A stretch of 64,000 nucleotides of DNA, from NCBI GenBank assembly GCA_050299335.1, contig JBNKVT010000051.1, forward strand, positions 1-64,000, written 5' to 3'. The position numbers and the translations under genes are program-made. Within the stretch, counting starts at the first letter, position 1; the number at the start of each line of letters is the position of its first letter. This stretch comes from JBNKVT01 sp050299335. GTDB taxonomy: Bacteria > Pseudomonadota > Alphaproteobacteria > Rhodobacterales > Rhodobacteraceae. The notes under the pieces were generated by a model that was not told the DNA's origin, did not search any database, and worked only from the letters and a program-made list of their open reading frames with translations. Shown here one piece after another: positions 16,894 through 24,967 of this stretch.

Positions 16894-18279
16894 TTATTGG
16901 CCAACCCGGAATTTATATTCCGTTAACGACCGTGACTGTTTGGCCCGGTCCTTGGCTTGCTCGGGCCCGGCGAACCGCGTGACTGCCTGTGCGATTGCGC
17001 TGGCCTGGCCTGTCCGGTCGTAGAACGACCCTTTCAACTGGATCGCCCCGAGTGCCTTGAGGAACGCCGCGGCGAAATCGGGCTGAACCGGATCGGGCCC
17101 TGTCCAAAACTGATCGAGATTCCCTTGATGTGTCAACCCTTTGCGGTTGAAGACCGCCTCTCCGAAGGCCAGAACCGGCACCCCGGCCCGGATCGCGTGC
17201 AGCCCGACGGTCGAATTGGCCAGGAGCACCCCTTTGGTGCGGGCCAGCAAGCGGTCGAGATCGCCGCCCTTGATGACATGCACCCGCGCGCCCAGCCCGA
17301 AATTCGCCGCCAGCCGGGCGATGCGGGCAGGCCAGCGTTCCAGCCCGTTATCGAGCGGATGGATCTTGATGACGAGATGCGCCTTCGGGTCGGCCAGGGC
17401 GGCAAATGAGGCGAAAATGTTGCGGATCATGTCGATCTGGCGCGGAAAGGGCGAGGCGGCGCGAATCTGGTAATCGCTTTCGAGCTGCATCGCCACCGTG
17501 TAGAACGGCGTGCCACCTTCGGCGAAGCGCCGCACCACTGCCCGCGCCTCCGGCCCGTAGCGCCGTTCGCGCCAGAATTCCGGCAGCCAGGCCAGATAGT
17601 CCAGCGGCGGCCAGTGGAAGCGGTCGGCGCGGTAGCCGGGGAAAGCCAGGGCGCCAAGATAATTCGACAGATGGAACCCGACCTCAGCTGCGGCTTCTTC
17701 GAGGAAGCTGTGGGCGTAGCGAGGGGTCCAGTCGGGCTCTTCGGCGTCTGCGGCCATTCGCCGGACGATTTCATCGCCAGGCAGGTTCTCCGCCCCCATC
17801 CTGCCTTCGACCAGGGTCAGCCAATCGGGCCGGAGATAGCCGAATTCCATCGCCCAGCCCCTAAGGCCCGTTGCCTCTGCTAGGGCTACCGCGGCCCGGT
17901 GATAGGGCTGCCGGTCGGCATAGTAGAGCAGATCCGTCACCCCCCGCTCCGCCGCGAAACCCGCCAGCCAGCGCGGCCAGAACTTGAGCGTGCCGCGGTA
18001 CGCCACGGCGCCGCGCTTCGGCCAGAACAGCCGGTCGGCGAGACAAAGAGTGACCTTCTCGACCCGTGCGCCCTCCGCCTGCAGCCGTGTGGCCAGGCGA
18101 TGCCAGAACCCGGTGGGCGGGCCCTGCAGGAACAGAAAGCAGCGCCCCGCCAGCCGCCCGGAAGCGGGACGGGACAGAGCCGGTGGTTCTTCGGATTGTC
18201 GCCGCCAGGCAGCGGCTTCCGGCACCGCCCGGTGGGAGGGGTGCGGCAGGAAATCGGTCTCTCGGAGCAGCTGGTTCAT
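16894..18279 (-). CDS. Capsular polysaccharide biosynthesis protein, KpsS-like (paralogue 1)
   Basis: A 461-residue cytoplasmic protein of the capsule-synthesis (KpsS/LipB-like) family, which adds Kdo residues to the lipid anchor of group 2 type capsules. Visible marks include CFLFLQGPPTGFWHRLA near residue 50, FGYLRPDWLTLVEGRMG, YQIRAASPF, HLVIKIHPLDNG and LLANSTVGLHAIRAGVPVLAFG. The start at 18279 avoids a 67-codon upstream extension with no family resemblance. It is head to head with a second family member at 18371, sharing a 91-base promoter region. Confidence 0.87.
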   Translation of the reverse strand: MNQLLRETDFLPHPSHRAVPEAAAWRRQSEEPPALSRPASGRLAGRCFLFLQGPPTGFWHRLATRLQAEGARVEKVTLCLADRLFWPKRGAVAYRGTLKFWPRWLAGFAAERGVTDLLYYADRQPYHRAAVALAEATGLRGWAMEFGYLRPDWLTLVEGRMGAENLPGDEIVRRMAADAEEPDWTPRYAHSFLEEAAAEVGFHLSNYLGALAFPGYRADRFHWPPLDYLAWLPEFWRERRYGPEARAVVRRFAEGGTPFYTVAMQLESDYQIRAASPFPRQIDMIRNIFASFAALADPKAHLVIKIHPLDNGLERWPARIARLAANFGLGARVHVIKGGDLDRLLARTKGVLLANSTVGLHAIRAGVPVLAFGEAVFNRKGLTHQGNLDQFWTGPDPVQPDFAAAFLKALGAIQLKGSFYDRTGQASAIAQAVTRFAGPEQAKDRAKQSRSLTEYKFRVGQ

Positions 18280-18316
18280 GATGCGCCCAGCGATAGCGCC
18301 GAGGCGTTTGGAAAGT

Positions 18317-18345
18317 GTTAACCGCTCCACCGCTAAATGGTTAAC
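18317..18345. promoter_or_regulatory. GTTAACC...GGTTAAC inverted repeat in the KpsS divergent promoter
   Basis: Two perfect 7-base half-sites facing each other with a 15-base spacer. The right one reads, on the minus strand, TTAACCAT, equal to the CtrA half-site described in Caulobacter. A dimeric or paired regulator bound here could control both divergent genes. Confidence 0.4.
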
Positions 18346-18370
18346 AGAAACATCCGCTCCCGGAGCCCGA

Positions 18371-19615
18371 ATGACCGCGCCAAGCCGCCATGTCCTCCTC
18401 CTCCAGGGCCCCGCCTCGCCCTTCTTCGCCCGTCTCGGCATGGCGCTCCGGGCAAGGGGGGCTGCCGTCACCCGCGTCACCTTCTGTCCCGGAGACAGCC
18501 TCTATCACCGCCCCGCCGCCGGTCGCCTCGTCCCCTTTCGCGGTCGCGCCGGGGACTGGCCCGGCTTTCTCACCCGTCTCGTCAACCGCCACCGCATCAC
18601 CGATCTCGTCTGCCTCGGCGACAGCCGCCCCCGCCACCGCGAGGCCATCGACACGCTGCGCGACACTCCCATCCGCCTGACCGTGGTCGAACACGGCTAT
18701 ATCCGCCCCGGCTGGCTGACCGCAGAGGAGACCGGCATCGGACCCAATTCTCCCCTGCCGCGCGACCGCGCCGCCATTCTCGCCGCGTCCACCGGCCTGC
18801 CCGACCGCCCTGACCCGGCCTACCCGTCCAGTTTTGCCGCCTACGCCGCCCTCGATGTCGGTTATCACCTCGCCAATCTCGCCACCGCCTGGGCGCTCTA
18901 TCCCCATTACAGCCGCCACGCGCTCGATCATCCGCTGAAGGAATGGGCCGGCTGGATCGGACGGGGCCTGAAGCGCGGTTCCGTTGCCCGCCACACCGCC
19001 CGGAACCTCGGCTGCCTGACCGGCAGGCGGCATTTCCTTGTCCCTCTGCAACTCGAAACCGACTTCCAGATCCGTCACCACGGCCCGCCGGGTGGTCAGA
19101 TCCCGCAGATCCGCCGTCTCATCGCCAGTTTCGCCGCCCATGCGCCCACCGACCGGCTGCTGGTCTTCAAGCGCCACCCGCTCGACAATGGCTGGACCCC
19201 GTTCGTCCGCGAGATCGAAACCGCCGCGGCAGGATACGGGGTGCGCGACCGCTGCATCTATCTCGAAACCGGACCGCTGGAGCGGCTGTTTCGCGGCTGC
19301 GACGGCGTGCTTTGCGTCAATTCCACCGCCGGGCTGGACGCGCTCCGCCAGGGGATACCGGTCTGGTTGTCGGGGTCGGCGCTCTACAGGATCGACGGGC
19401 TGACCGATAACCGGCCGCTCGACAGGTTCTGGCTGGACGCACAGCCCCCCGAACCCGCGCTAACCGACGCCTTCATTCGGCTTCTCAAGCATCGCGCCCT
19501 CATCCCAGGCGCCTTTGACGGGCCAGGAGCCGCCTCCGGTGCCGCCGCCCTCGCTGAGCGTCTCTGCGCCCCGCCCACCGGAATCGACGCCCAACCCCTG
19601 AAAGAGGCTGCCTGA
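18371..19615 (+). CDS. Capsular polysaccharide biosynthesis protein, KpsS-like (paralogue 2)
   Basis: A 414-residue protein starting MTAPSRHVLLLQGP. It shares the family order with its divergent neighbour: VLLLQGPASPFFARLG, VTRVTFCPGD, RITDLVCLGDSRPRH, VVEHGYIRPGWLT, FQIRHHGP, LLVFKRHPLDNGW and LCVNSTAGLDALRQGIPVW. The long open frame upstream of 18371 is the antisense shadow of paralogue 1. Its stop overlaps the start of the SDR gene by one base, so the two are an operon. Confidence 0.87.
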   Translation: MTAPSRHVLLLQGPASPFFARLGMALRARGAAVTRVTFCPGDSLYHRPAAGRLVPFRGRAGDWPGFLTRLVNRHRITDLVCLGDSRPRHREAIDTLRDTPIRLTVVEHGYIRPGWLTAEETGIGPNSPLPRDRAAILAASTGLPDRPDPAYPSSFAAYAALDVGYHLANLATAWALYPHYSRHALDHPLKEWAGWIGRGLKRGSVARHTARNLGCLTGRRHFLVPLQLETDFQIRHHGPPGGQIPQIRRLIASFAAHAPTDRLLVFKRHPLDNGWTPFVREIETAAAGYGVRDRCIYLETGPLERLFRGCDGVLCVNSTAGLDALRQGIPVWLSGSALYRIDGLTDNRPLDRFWLDAQPPEPALTDAFIRLLKHRALIPGAFDGPGAASGAAALAERLCAPPTGIDAQPLKEAA

Positions 19616-20466
19616 TGCCGCCCTGGCGCAGCATCGTCCTGACCGGAGCCTCCTCCGGTCTCGGCCGGGCGCTGGCCGTCGAGCTTGCTGGTCCCGGCAC
19701 CGCGATGTTGCTCATCGCCCGCGACCCGGAAAGGCTCGCAGCGACCGCCGCCGAAGCTGCCGGGAAAGGCGCGATCGTCGAGACCGCCGCCATCGATATC
19801 CGCGATGCCGAGGGGCTGGCGCGGGTGCTGCTGTCCTATGACGACCGTCACCCTGTGGATCTGGTCATCGCCAATGCCGGGATCGCCCGTGGCCTTGGCC
19901 CGGGCCGCAGTCTGGAGCCGCCCGAACTGAGTGTCGAGATCCTTGCCACCAATCTCGGCGGCACGCACAACACCATCCAGCCGCTCCTTCCACGCCTTTC
20001 GGCAAGAGGCCAGGGCCAGATCGCGCTGATCGCCTCGCTGGCGGCCATCAGGCCGTCGGGCGACCTCCCTGCTTATTCCGCCTCCAAGGCGGCCATCGTC
20101 GCCTGGGGCGTGGCCCTCCGCCGGCGACTGCGTAAAAAGGGACTGGCCGTCAGCATCGTCACCCCGGGCTTTTTCCGGTCGCCGATGTCCGACCGGCACC
20201 ATGGCCCCCGCCCCTTCCGCATCGATGCCGACCGCGCGGCCAGCCGGATCGCGACCGGCCTTCGCCGCCGCCGCGCCCGCATCTCCGTGCCCTGGCTGCC
20301 GTCCCTGCTCGTCCGGCTCGAAAACCTGTTGCCGCCTGCGATAGCCGACCGGATCGAGCGCCGTTTCGCTGCCGATATCGGCGATCCCGACGAGGGACTG
20401 CATGGCTCCGAAGCAGAAGAACGCCGGTTCGCCGGGCAAAATCGATCCCACCGGAGCAATGTGTGA
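19615..20466 (+). CDS. SDR-family oxidoreductase (capsule-linked)
   Basis: Short-chain dehydrogenase of 283 residues. The NAD(P) motif TGASSGLG is at residues 10-17, NAG at about 86, and the catalytic Tyr154-Lys158 in YSASK. The C-terminal part is Arg-rich with a short hydrophobic patch (VPWLPSLLVRLENLL), which may lie at the membrane. The substrate is unknown; coupling to a KpsS-like gene suggests a lipid or sugar precursor of surface polysaccharide, similar in placement to rhizobial RkpH-type reductases. Confidence 0.85.
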   Translation: MPPWRSIVLTGASSGLGRALAVELAGPGTAMLLIARDPERLAATAAEAAGKGAIVETAAIDIRDAEGLARVLLSYDDRHPVDLVIANAGIARGLGPGRSLEPPELSVEILATNLGGTHNTIQPLLPRLSARGQGQIALIASLAAIRPSGDLPAYSASKAAIVAWGVALRRRLRKKGLAVSIVTPGFFRSPMSDRHHGPRPFRIDADRAASRIATGLRRRRARISVPWLPSLLVRLENLLPPAIADRIERRFAADIGDPDEGLHGSEAEERRFAGQNRSHRSNV

Positions 20467-20522
20467 CATCGGATGGGTCGTGACCATCCACAGGGACAAC
20501 CGGGATATGGCGTCCGCCGCCG

Positions 20523-21974
20523 CTATTCGCCGATCAGCTTGACCCGGTCGCCGGTCCGAAGCACCTCGCCGTCGCCATAACCGTTCATCAGCCGTAACCG
20601 CTCGACCTGCAAACTGGCCATCGGGAGAGTCGCAGCCAGGCTATCCAGACTGTCGCCCGGTCCAGCCTCGTGGATGCGGATGCGATGCGGCGAAAGCGCA
20701 GCGGCCTCGGCCTCGGAGAGTTGCTCGAAGCTGAGAATCGCCTGGTCGAGTGCTTCGCGGGTGACGGTATCGTCGAGACGGGAAATACCCTGAAAACGGA
20801 AGAGGCGGCGATCGATCCGGAACACCGTCAACTGCACCATCCGCAACTCGCCCTTGTAATGGACCTGCATGAAACCGGTCGCCCCCTCGATCCCGTCGAC
20901 CTCGATCTGCCGCAAGTCGAAAAGCGCGCCTGCCTCGCGTCCCCGCGCCACCACTGGCGCCCATTCCCTTGCGATGAACCGGTCCAGACGCCCCGAAGGC
21001 GCGCGGCCGCCATCGAGAATGAACTCGGCGTCGCCCGGCCCGGTTGCCACGACCATACGGTCGGAATTGAGGATGGTGAATCCCTCGGGCACCTCGTAGG
21101 CGAAGCGCATCTCGGGATGCTCGAAGCGGTGGCCGCGGACGAAACCCTGCGACGGCGTGTCGCCGTAGATCATGCCGTCGATCGCGTCGAGATAGGCATC
21201 CTCGCCACGATAGGTGGTGCCGTCGCTTTCGCGATCGGCGGTGCGCAGGGCACGGCGGACCCGGGCGTCGGGTGCGGGGTGGGACGCGAAGAAATCGACC
21301 CGGCCGGGATTGTATTCGCGGCCCCGGAGTTGGGCATCCAGCGCGTATTGCCCGGCCAGCGCATCAAGGAAATCCGCCTGGGCGCGGGGGTCGTACCCGG
21401 CGCGGACCAAAAGCCGCACACCTTCGGTATCGGCCTCGTATTCCTGTTCGCGCGAGTGGCCCGCCACATAGCCGATGGCGAGCTTCGAGCCGGTCTCCAG
21501 TGCGTCCCGCACCCCCTCCTTGCCATTCCAGAGACCGCCGATCACAGCACCGACCACCAATCCGATCCCGGCCTTGGCCCCCTGTTCGTTGCGCTCGGCG
21601 AAATGGTTCTCGGTCACATGGCCGATCTCGTGGCCCAGAACACCGGCAAGCTGCGCCTCGTCATCGGCCAGCGCCAGGAGGCCGCGCGTGACATAGATAT
21701 AGCCGCCGGGATTGGCGAAGGCATTGACGACCGGCGTATCCAGCACCGTAAAGGTCCAGTCCTCGTCGGCCTGATCGGAATGGGCGGCAAGGCGGTGACC
21801 GAGATCCGAGACATAATCCGCCACCGGATGTTCGTCATAGACGCCGCCGAAATGCGCCACGATCTGGTCATGCATCCGCGCCCCTTCCGCGGCATCCCCG
21901 GCTTCGCGACCGGACGCACCCGCCGGCAGGGGAGAGAAGGCGAGGGCGACGGCGGCGATCTTCAGGATACGCAT
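20523..21974 (-). CDS. M48-family metalloprotease with C-terminal LysM-like domain
   Basis: Secreted zinc protease of 483 residues. A signal peptide (ILKIAAVALAFSPLPAGASG) is followed by the M48 domain with HEIGH at about residues 115-119 and EADTEGVRL supplying the third ligand. The last ~50 residues (GPGDSLDSLAATLP ... NGYGDGEVLRTGDRVKLI) resemble a LysM-type domain. Relatives (BepA/LoiP-like) degrade or assist outer-membrane proteins in the periplasm. The ATG at 21974 is preferred over a GTG two codons earlier. Confidence 0.9.
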   Translation of the reverse strand: MRILKIAAVALAFSPLPAGASGREAGDAAEGARMHDQIVAHFGGVYDEHPVADYVSDLGHRLAAHSDQADEDWTFTVLDTPVVNAFANPGGYIYVTRGLLALADDEAQLAGVLGHEIGHVTENHFAERNEQGAKAGIGLVVGAVIGGLWNGKEGVRDALETGSKLAIGYVAGHSREQEYEADTEGVRLLVRAGYDPRAQADFLDALAGQYALDAQLRGREYNPGRVDFFASHPAPDARVRRALRTADRESDGTTYRGEDAYLDAIDGMIYGDTPSQGFVRGHRFEHPEMRFAYEVPEGFTILNSDRMVVATGPGDAEFILDGGRAPSGRLDRFIAREWAPVVARGREAGALFDLRQIEVDGIEGATGFMQVHYKGELRMVQLTVFRIDRRLFRFQGISRLDDTVTREALDQAILSFEQLSEAEAAALSPHRIRIHEAGPGDSLDSLAATLPMASLQVERLRLMNGYGDGEVLRTGDRVKLIGE

Positions 21975-22071
21975 GGGCACTCCAATTCAGCGGTCTTGGA
22001 CCTGTCATACATCGGACCTCGGCTTCGGGGTTTCAATCTTTTGCGAACATCTCTATGGAATCGGCCCCACA

Positions 22072-22148
22072 GACCCCGTGGCTCAACTGGATAGAGCAGC
22101 CCCCTCCTAAGGGGCAGGTTGCAGGTTCGAATCCTGCCGGGGTCGCCA
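22072..22148 (+). tRNA. tRNA-Arg (anticodon CCT)
   Basis: A full cloverleaf can be drawn: acceptor GACCCCG/CGGGGTC, D arm GCTC/GAGC, anticodon stem GCCCC/GGGGC with loop CTCCTAA, T arm GCAGG-TTCGAAT-CCTGC, and an encoded CCA at 22146-22148. The anticodon CCT reads AGG arginine codons. An inverted repeat and an IS481 remnant follow immediately, as is common at tRNA insertion hot spots. Confidence 0.96.
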
Positions 22149-22160
22149 ATTACATTTGGG

Positions 22161-22199
22161 GCTGTCCTAGATAACGTAGTTGGAGTTATCCAGGATAGC
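22161..22199. repeat. 15-bp imperfect inverted repeat next to tRNA-Arg
   Basis: GCTGTCCTAGATAAC and GTTATCCAGGATAGC pair at 13 of 15 positions across a 9-base loop, starting 12 bases after the tRNA. It could be the tRNA terminator, although it lacks a T-tract, or two abutted insertion-sequence ends. Confidence 0.5.
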
Positions 22200-22219
22200 A
22201 TGCGAAAGAGCCGTATTCC

Positions 22220-22816
22220 TCAGAACAAGCGCCGGAAGGCTTCCAGAGCATTGATCTCGCGCGTGTTCTCATGGGCTTCGATCATCAGAAGCGCCCGTGA
22301 GGCATGGTCGGTCACGGTCAACGGGTAACAGTAGCGGCCATTGCCGGTCCTGAACGCGCCCTTGTCGTCGCAGCACCACAGATCGTTGGGATGAAGGCCT
22401 GCGGAAGGTGACGTTCCTTCGGCCTTCATCCGGCGGCGCTGCCTGGCGCGTCTGACAAGCCCATGGCGGTCGAGCACCGCATGGACCGTCGATTTGGCCG
22501 GGATGCGTAGGTCGCCGGCAAGGCGCCTGACGCGCAGCTCACGTATCTTCCTGGCGCCCCAATGCAGCTTGTCGCGCCTGGTGGCGACGATCAGCCGCTC
22601 GACAGGGTCGGGCAACGGGTTGGCATAGCGCACCGGCCGCCGCGAGCGGTCGCAAAACGCATCCATGCCCTCGGCCTTGTAGCGATTGAAGATCCTGTAG
22701 CCAGTCTTGCGCGAGATGCCGAACTCCCGGCACACAGCACTCATGCCCTCTCCCTCCAGAAGGCGGGCAACGAAACGTAGACGTTCCTCCATAACCGAAC
22801 TCTTTCTCAACGGCAT
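22220..22816 (-). pseudogene. IS481-family transposase, truncated at the C-terminal end
   Basis: The first ~198 residues of an IS481-type transposase: an N-terminal helix-turn-helix (VMEERLRFVARLLEGEGMS, FGISRKTGYRIFNRYK), WGARKIREL, and the beginning of the DDE domain with the first catalytic Asp (WCCDDKGAF). The frame stops after FRRLF, before the remaining catalytic residues, so the gene is inactive. GGAGGTGTTG precedes the ATG at 22816. The upstream sequence around 22850-22895 (TGTCCGGTACGTTTTGTCACC) looks like the terminal region of such elements. Confidence 0.8.
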
Positions 22817-22991
22817 CAACACCTCCGGCCAAAAGCCAAAAGTGTTACCCATGTGTCCGGTACGTTTTGTCACCTATGTCTCAGGTCGCTCATTGCGACA
22901 GAATTCTTGTTTGTTCGAACGGCGGCGCGGTGGACCCGGACGGCACGATGGCCTAGTCTCGCAATGCCGCATCATGCAATCGCGAGGGGAC

Positions 22992-24263
22992 ATGCTGGCC
23001 CGGGTTTTCTACCTTCTGCTTCTGACCCTTTCCGGCCCTGCCGCGGCCGAAAAGGTGGCGCTGGTGATCGGCAATTCCACCTATGAACACGTCGCCCACC
23101 TGCCGAATGCCGCCAACGACGCACGCGATATCGCAACGGCGCTGGAGGGGATCGGCTTTCGGGTGATCCTCGGCACCGACCTTGCCCGCGCCGAAATCCT
23201 GACCCTCACCCGGGATGTACGCAGGCGCCTCGCCCCCCAGGATATTGCATTATTCTACTTCTCTGGCCACGCGGTGCAGTTTGGGGCCGAGAACTACCTG
23301 ATCCCGGTCGACGCCTTCGGCTCGGATGAGGCCACGATCCGCGATCGCTCGGTCAAGCTGCAGACGGTGCTCGCAGAGATGGAAAACCGGGCCGACCGCA
23401 ATATCGTCATCCTCGACGCCTGTCGCAACAATCCCTTCGACCTGCCCGCCTCGGCGCGGGCCATCGGCGGGCCGGTGCGCGGGCTGGCGAAGCTCGATGC
23501 GGGAGTGGGGTCCTTTATCGCCTTCTCGACCCAACCTGGGAACGTGGCACTGGACGGAACCGGGCGGAACAGCCCGTTCACCGCCGCGCTGTTGCGGCAT
23601 GTGCCATCCGAAGGTGACGATTTGCATGAAGTGATGCGCAAGGTGCGCCGCGACGTGGTCGAAGAGACCGGAAGCACGCAGATCCCTTGGGAGAACTCGT
23701 CGCTGATCGAACGGATCTATCTGGCCGCGCGCAGCCCTGGGGAATCGCAACCCGAGCCCCGGCTGCCGGACGCGCCTCCACTTGTGCAGGACGATCCCGC
23801 GCCGGTGCCGCAACCCGCTCCGCAAAGCGTTTTTCCCTACGAGGTCGCCGGGCTCGACCCGCAGGGCGACGGGTTTCTCGCCCTGCGCAGTGGCACAGCG
23901 CGGGGATCGGAGCGGCTCTTGAAGATGACCGAGGGCACCCGGCTCAGTGTTTTGGGCCAGGATGGGGTCTGGTTCCATGTGGTGACCGAGGCCGGGCATG
24001 AAGGCTGGGCGCATTCGAACTGGATCCGCTTCGTCGGCGCGCGCGCGCCGGTCCCCGAGGCGGATTGCGACCGTCTCTGGCTCCAGCGCAACGCCGTATT
24101 CGCGCGCAATGGCTATTGCTTTCAAAGTGCCCGCGGACGGGCGGCGTTCTCGAATGCGGGCTGCCTGCAGGGCGTGGCGGCCGGCGACATTCCGATGAGC
24201 GATGCCGACAAACGCGAGATCGACCGGCTCCTGGCCCAGGAGCGTGCGCAGCAATGCCGGTGA
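22992..24263 (+). CDS. Secreted caspase-like (C14) peptidase with SH3-like and YARHG domains
   Basis: A 423-residue protein with a signal peptide ending PAAAEK. The caspase domain follows (KVALVIGNSTYEH), with the catalytic pair at His93 (FSGHA) and Cys144 (DACRN). After a Pro-rich linker comes an SH3-like module (YEVAGLDPQGDGFLALRSG ... GHEGWAHSNWI) and a YARHG-type module (LWLQRNAVFARNGYCF). It is probably periplasmic or surface-anchored; the substrate is unknown. An ATG six codons upstream (22974) is possible. Its stop overlaps the start of rnhB. Confidence 0.88.
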   Translation: MLARVFYLLLLTLSGPAAAEKVALVIGNSTYEHVAHLPNAANDARDIATALEGIGFRVILGTDLARAEILTLTRDVRRRLAPQDIALFYFSGHAVQFGAENYLIPVDAFGSDEATIRDRSVKLQTVLAEMENRADRNIVILDACRNNPFDLPASARAIGGPVRGLAKLDAGVGSFIAFSTQPGNVALDGTGRNSPFTAALLRHVPSEGDDLHEVMRKVRRDVVEETGSTQIPWENSSLIERIYLAARSPGESQPEPRLPDAPPLVQDDPAPVPQPAPQSVFPYEVAGLDPQGDGFLALRSGTARGSERLLKMTEGTRLSVLGQDGVWFHVVTEAGHEGWAHSNWIRFVGARAPVPEADCDRLWLQRNAVFARNGYCFQSARGRAAFSNAGCLQGVAAGDIPMSDADKREIDRLLAQERAQQCR

Positions 24264-24868
24264 CGCTGCCGGATTTCCGGTTCGAGACAGCGGCCGCCAC
24301 TCCGGTCTGCGGCGTGGACGAGGCCGGGCGAGGCCCCTGGGCCGGGCCGGTTGTGGCCGCCGCCGTGGTACTGGACCCCGAGCGGGTTCCCGATGGACTG
24401 AACGATTCCAAGGCGCTTTCGGCGAGGCGCCGGGCAGCGCTGTTCGACGAAATCGGTGCCTGCGCACAGGTCGGTGTCGGGAAGGCCGAGGTCGCCGAGA
24501 TCGACGCACTGAATATCGGCAAGGCCACCTATCTGGCGATGACCCGCGCCATCGAGGCGCTGCCGGTGGCCCCCGCCCATGCCCTGATCGACGGCAAGTT
24601 CAACCCGCCGGGCCTGCCCTGTCCGTCCCAGGCAATCGTCAGGGGCGACGCGCGGTCGCTGTCTATCGCGGCGGCCTCGATCGTTGCCAAGGTCACACGC
24701 GACCGGATCATGGTGGCGCTTTCGCAACAGTTCCCCTGCTATGGCTGGGAGACCAATATGGGATATGGGGTAAAGGCGCATCACCAGGCACTGATCTCGC
24801 TAGGGGTAACCCCACATCATAGGCGTTCCTTCAAACCCATCCACAATATATTGAGTGAAGAAAATTAA
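24254..24868 (+). CDS. rnhB: Ribonuclease HII
   Basis: Cytoplasmic endonuclease that cuts RNA in RNA-DNA hybrids and single ribonucleotides in DNA. The product has 204 residues. VDEAGRGPWAGPV provides catalytic Asp22 and Glu23, and a later acidic residue is in ALIDGKF. The ATG at 24254 overlaps the end of the caspase-like gene by ten bases, so the two may be co-translated. It is followed about 100 bases later by ccrM, a common alphaproteobacterial order. Confidence 0.95.
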   Translation: MPVTLPDFRFETAAATPVCGVDEAGRGPWAGPVVAAAVVLDPERVPDGLNDSKALSARRRAALFDEIGACAQVGVGKAEVAEIDALNIGKATYLAMTRAIEALPVAPAHALIDGKFNPPGLPCPSQAIVRGDARSLSIAAASIVAKVTRDRIMVALSQQFPCYGWETNMGYGVKAHHQALISLGVTPHHRRSFKPIHNILSEEN

Positions 24869-24967
24869 CTAACATTCTGATTCAAAAAGAATTTGACCGC
24901 GAATCGCCGATGACTCATTCTGCCATCAACACCAAGATAACGGGACCGAAGGCCCTGGGCAGAGAAC
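24869..24967 (+). promoter_or_regulatory. ccrM promoter region with three GANTC sites
   Basis: Three CcrM recognition sequences sit in the 90 bases before the gene: GATTC at 24879-24883, GAATC at 24901-24905 and GACTC at 24912-24916. In Caulobacter, GANTC sites in the ccrM promoter are known to link its expression to replication through methylation state. Confidence 0.6.

Noticed and set aside
17984..18370. N-terminal extension of KpsS-like paralogue 2
   Set aside because: These 129 codons are antisense to paralogue 1 and have no family resemblance; the ATG at 18371 gives the normal start.
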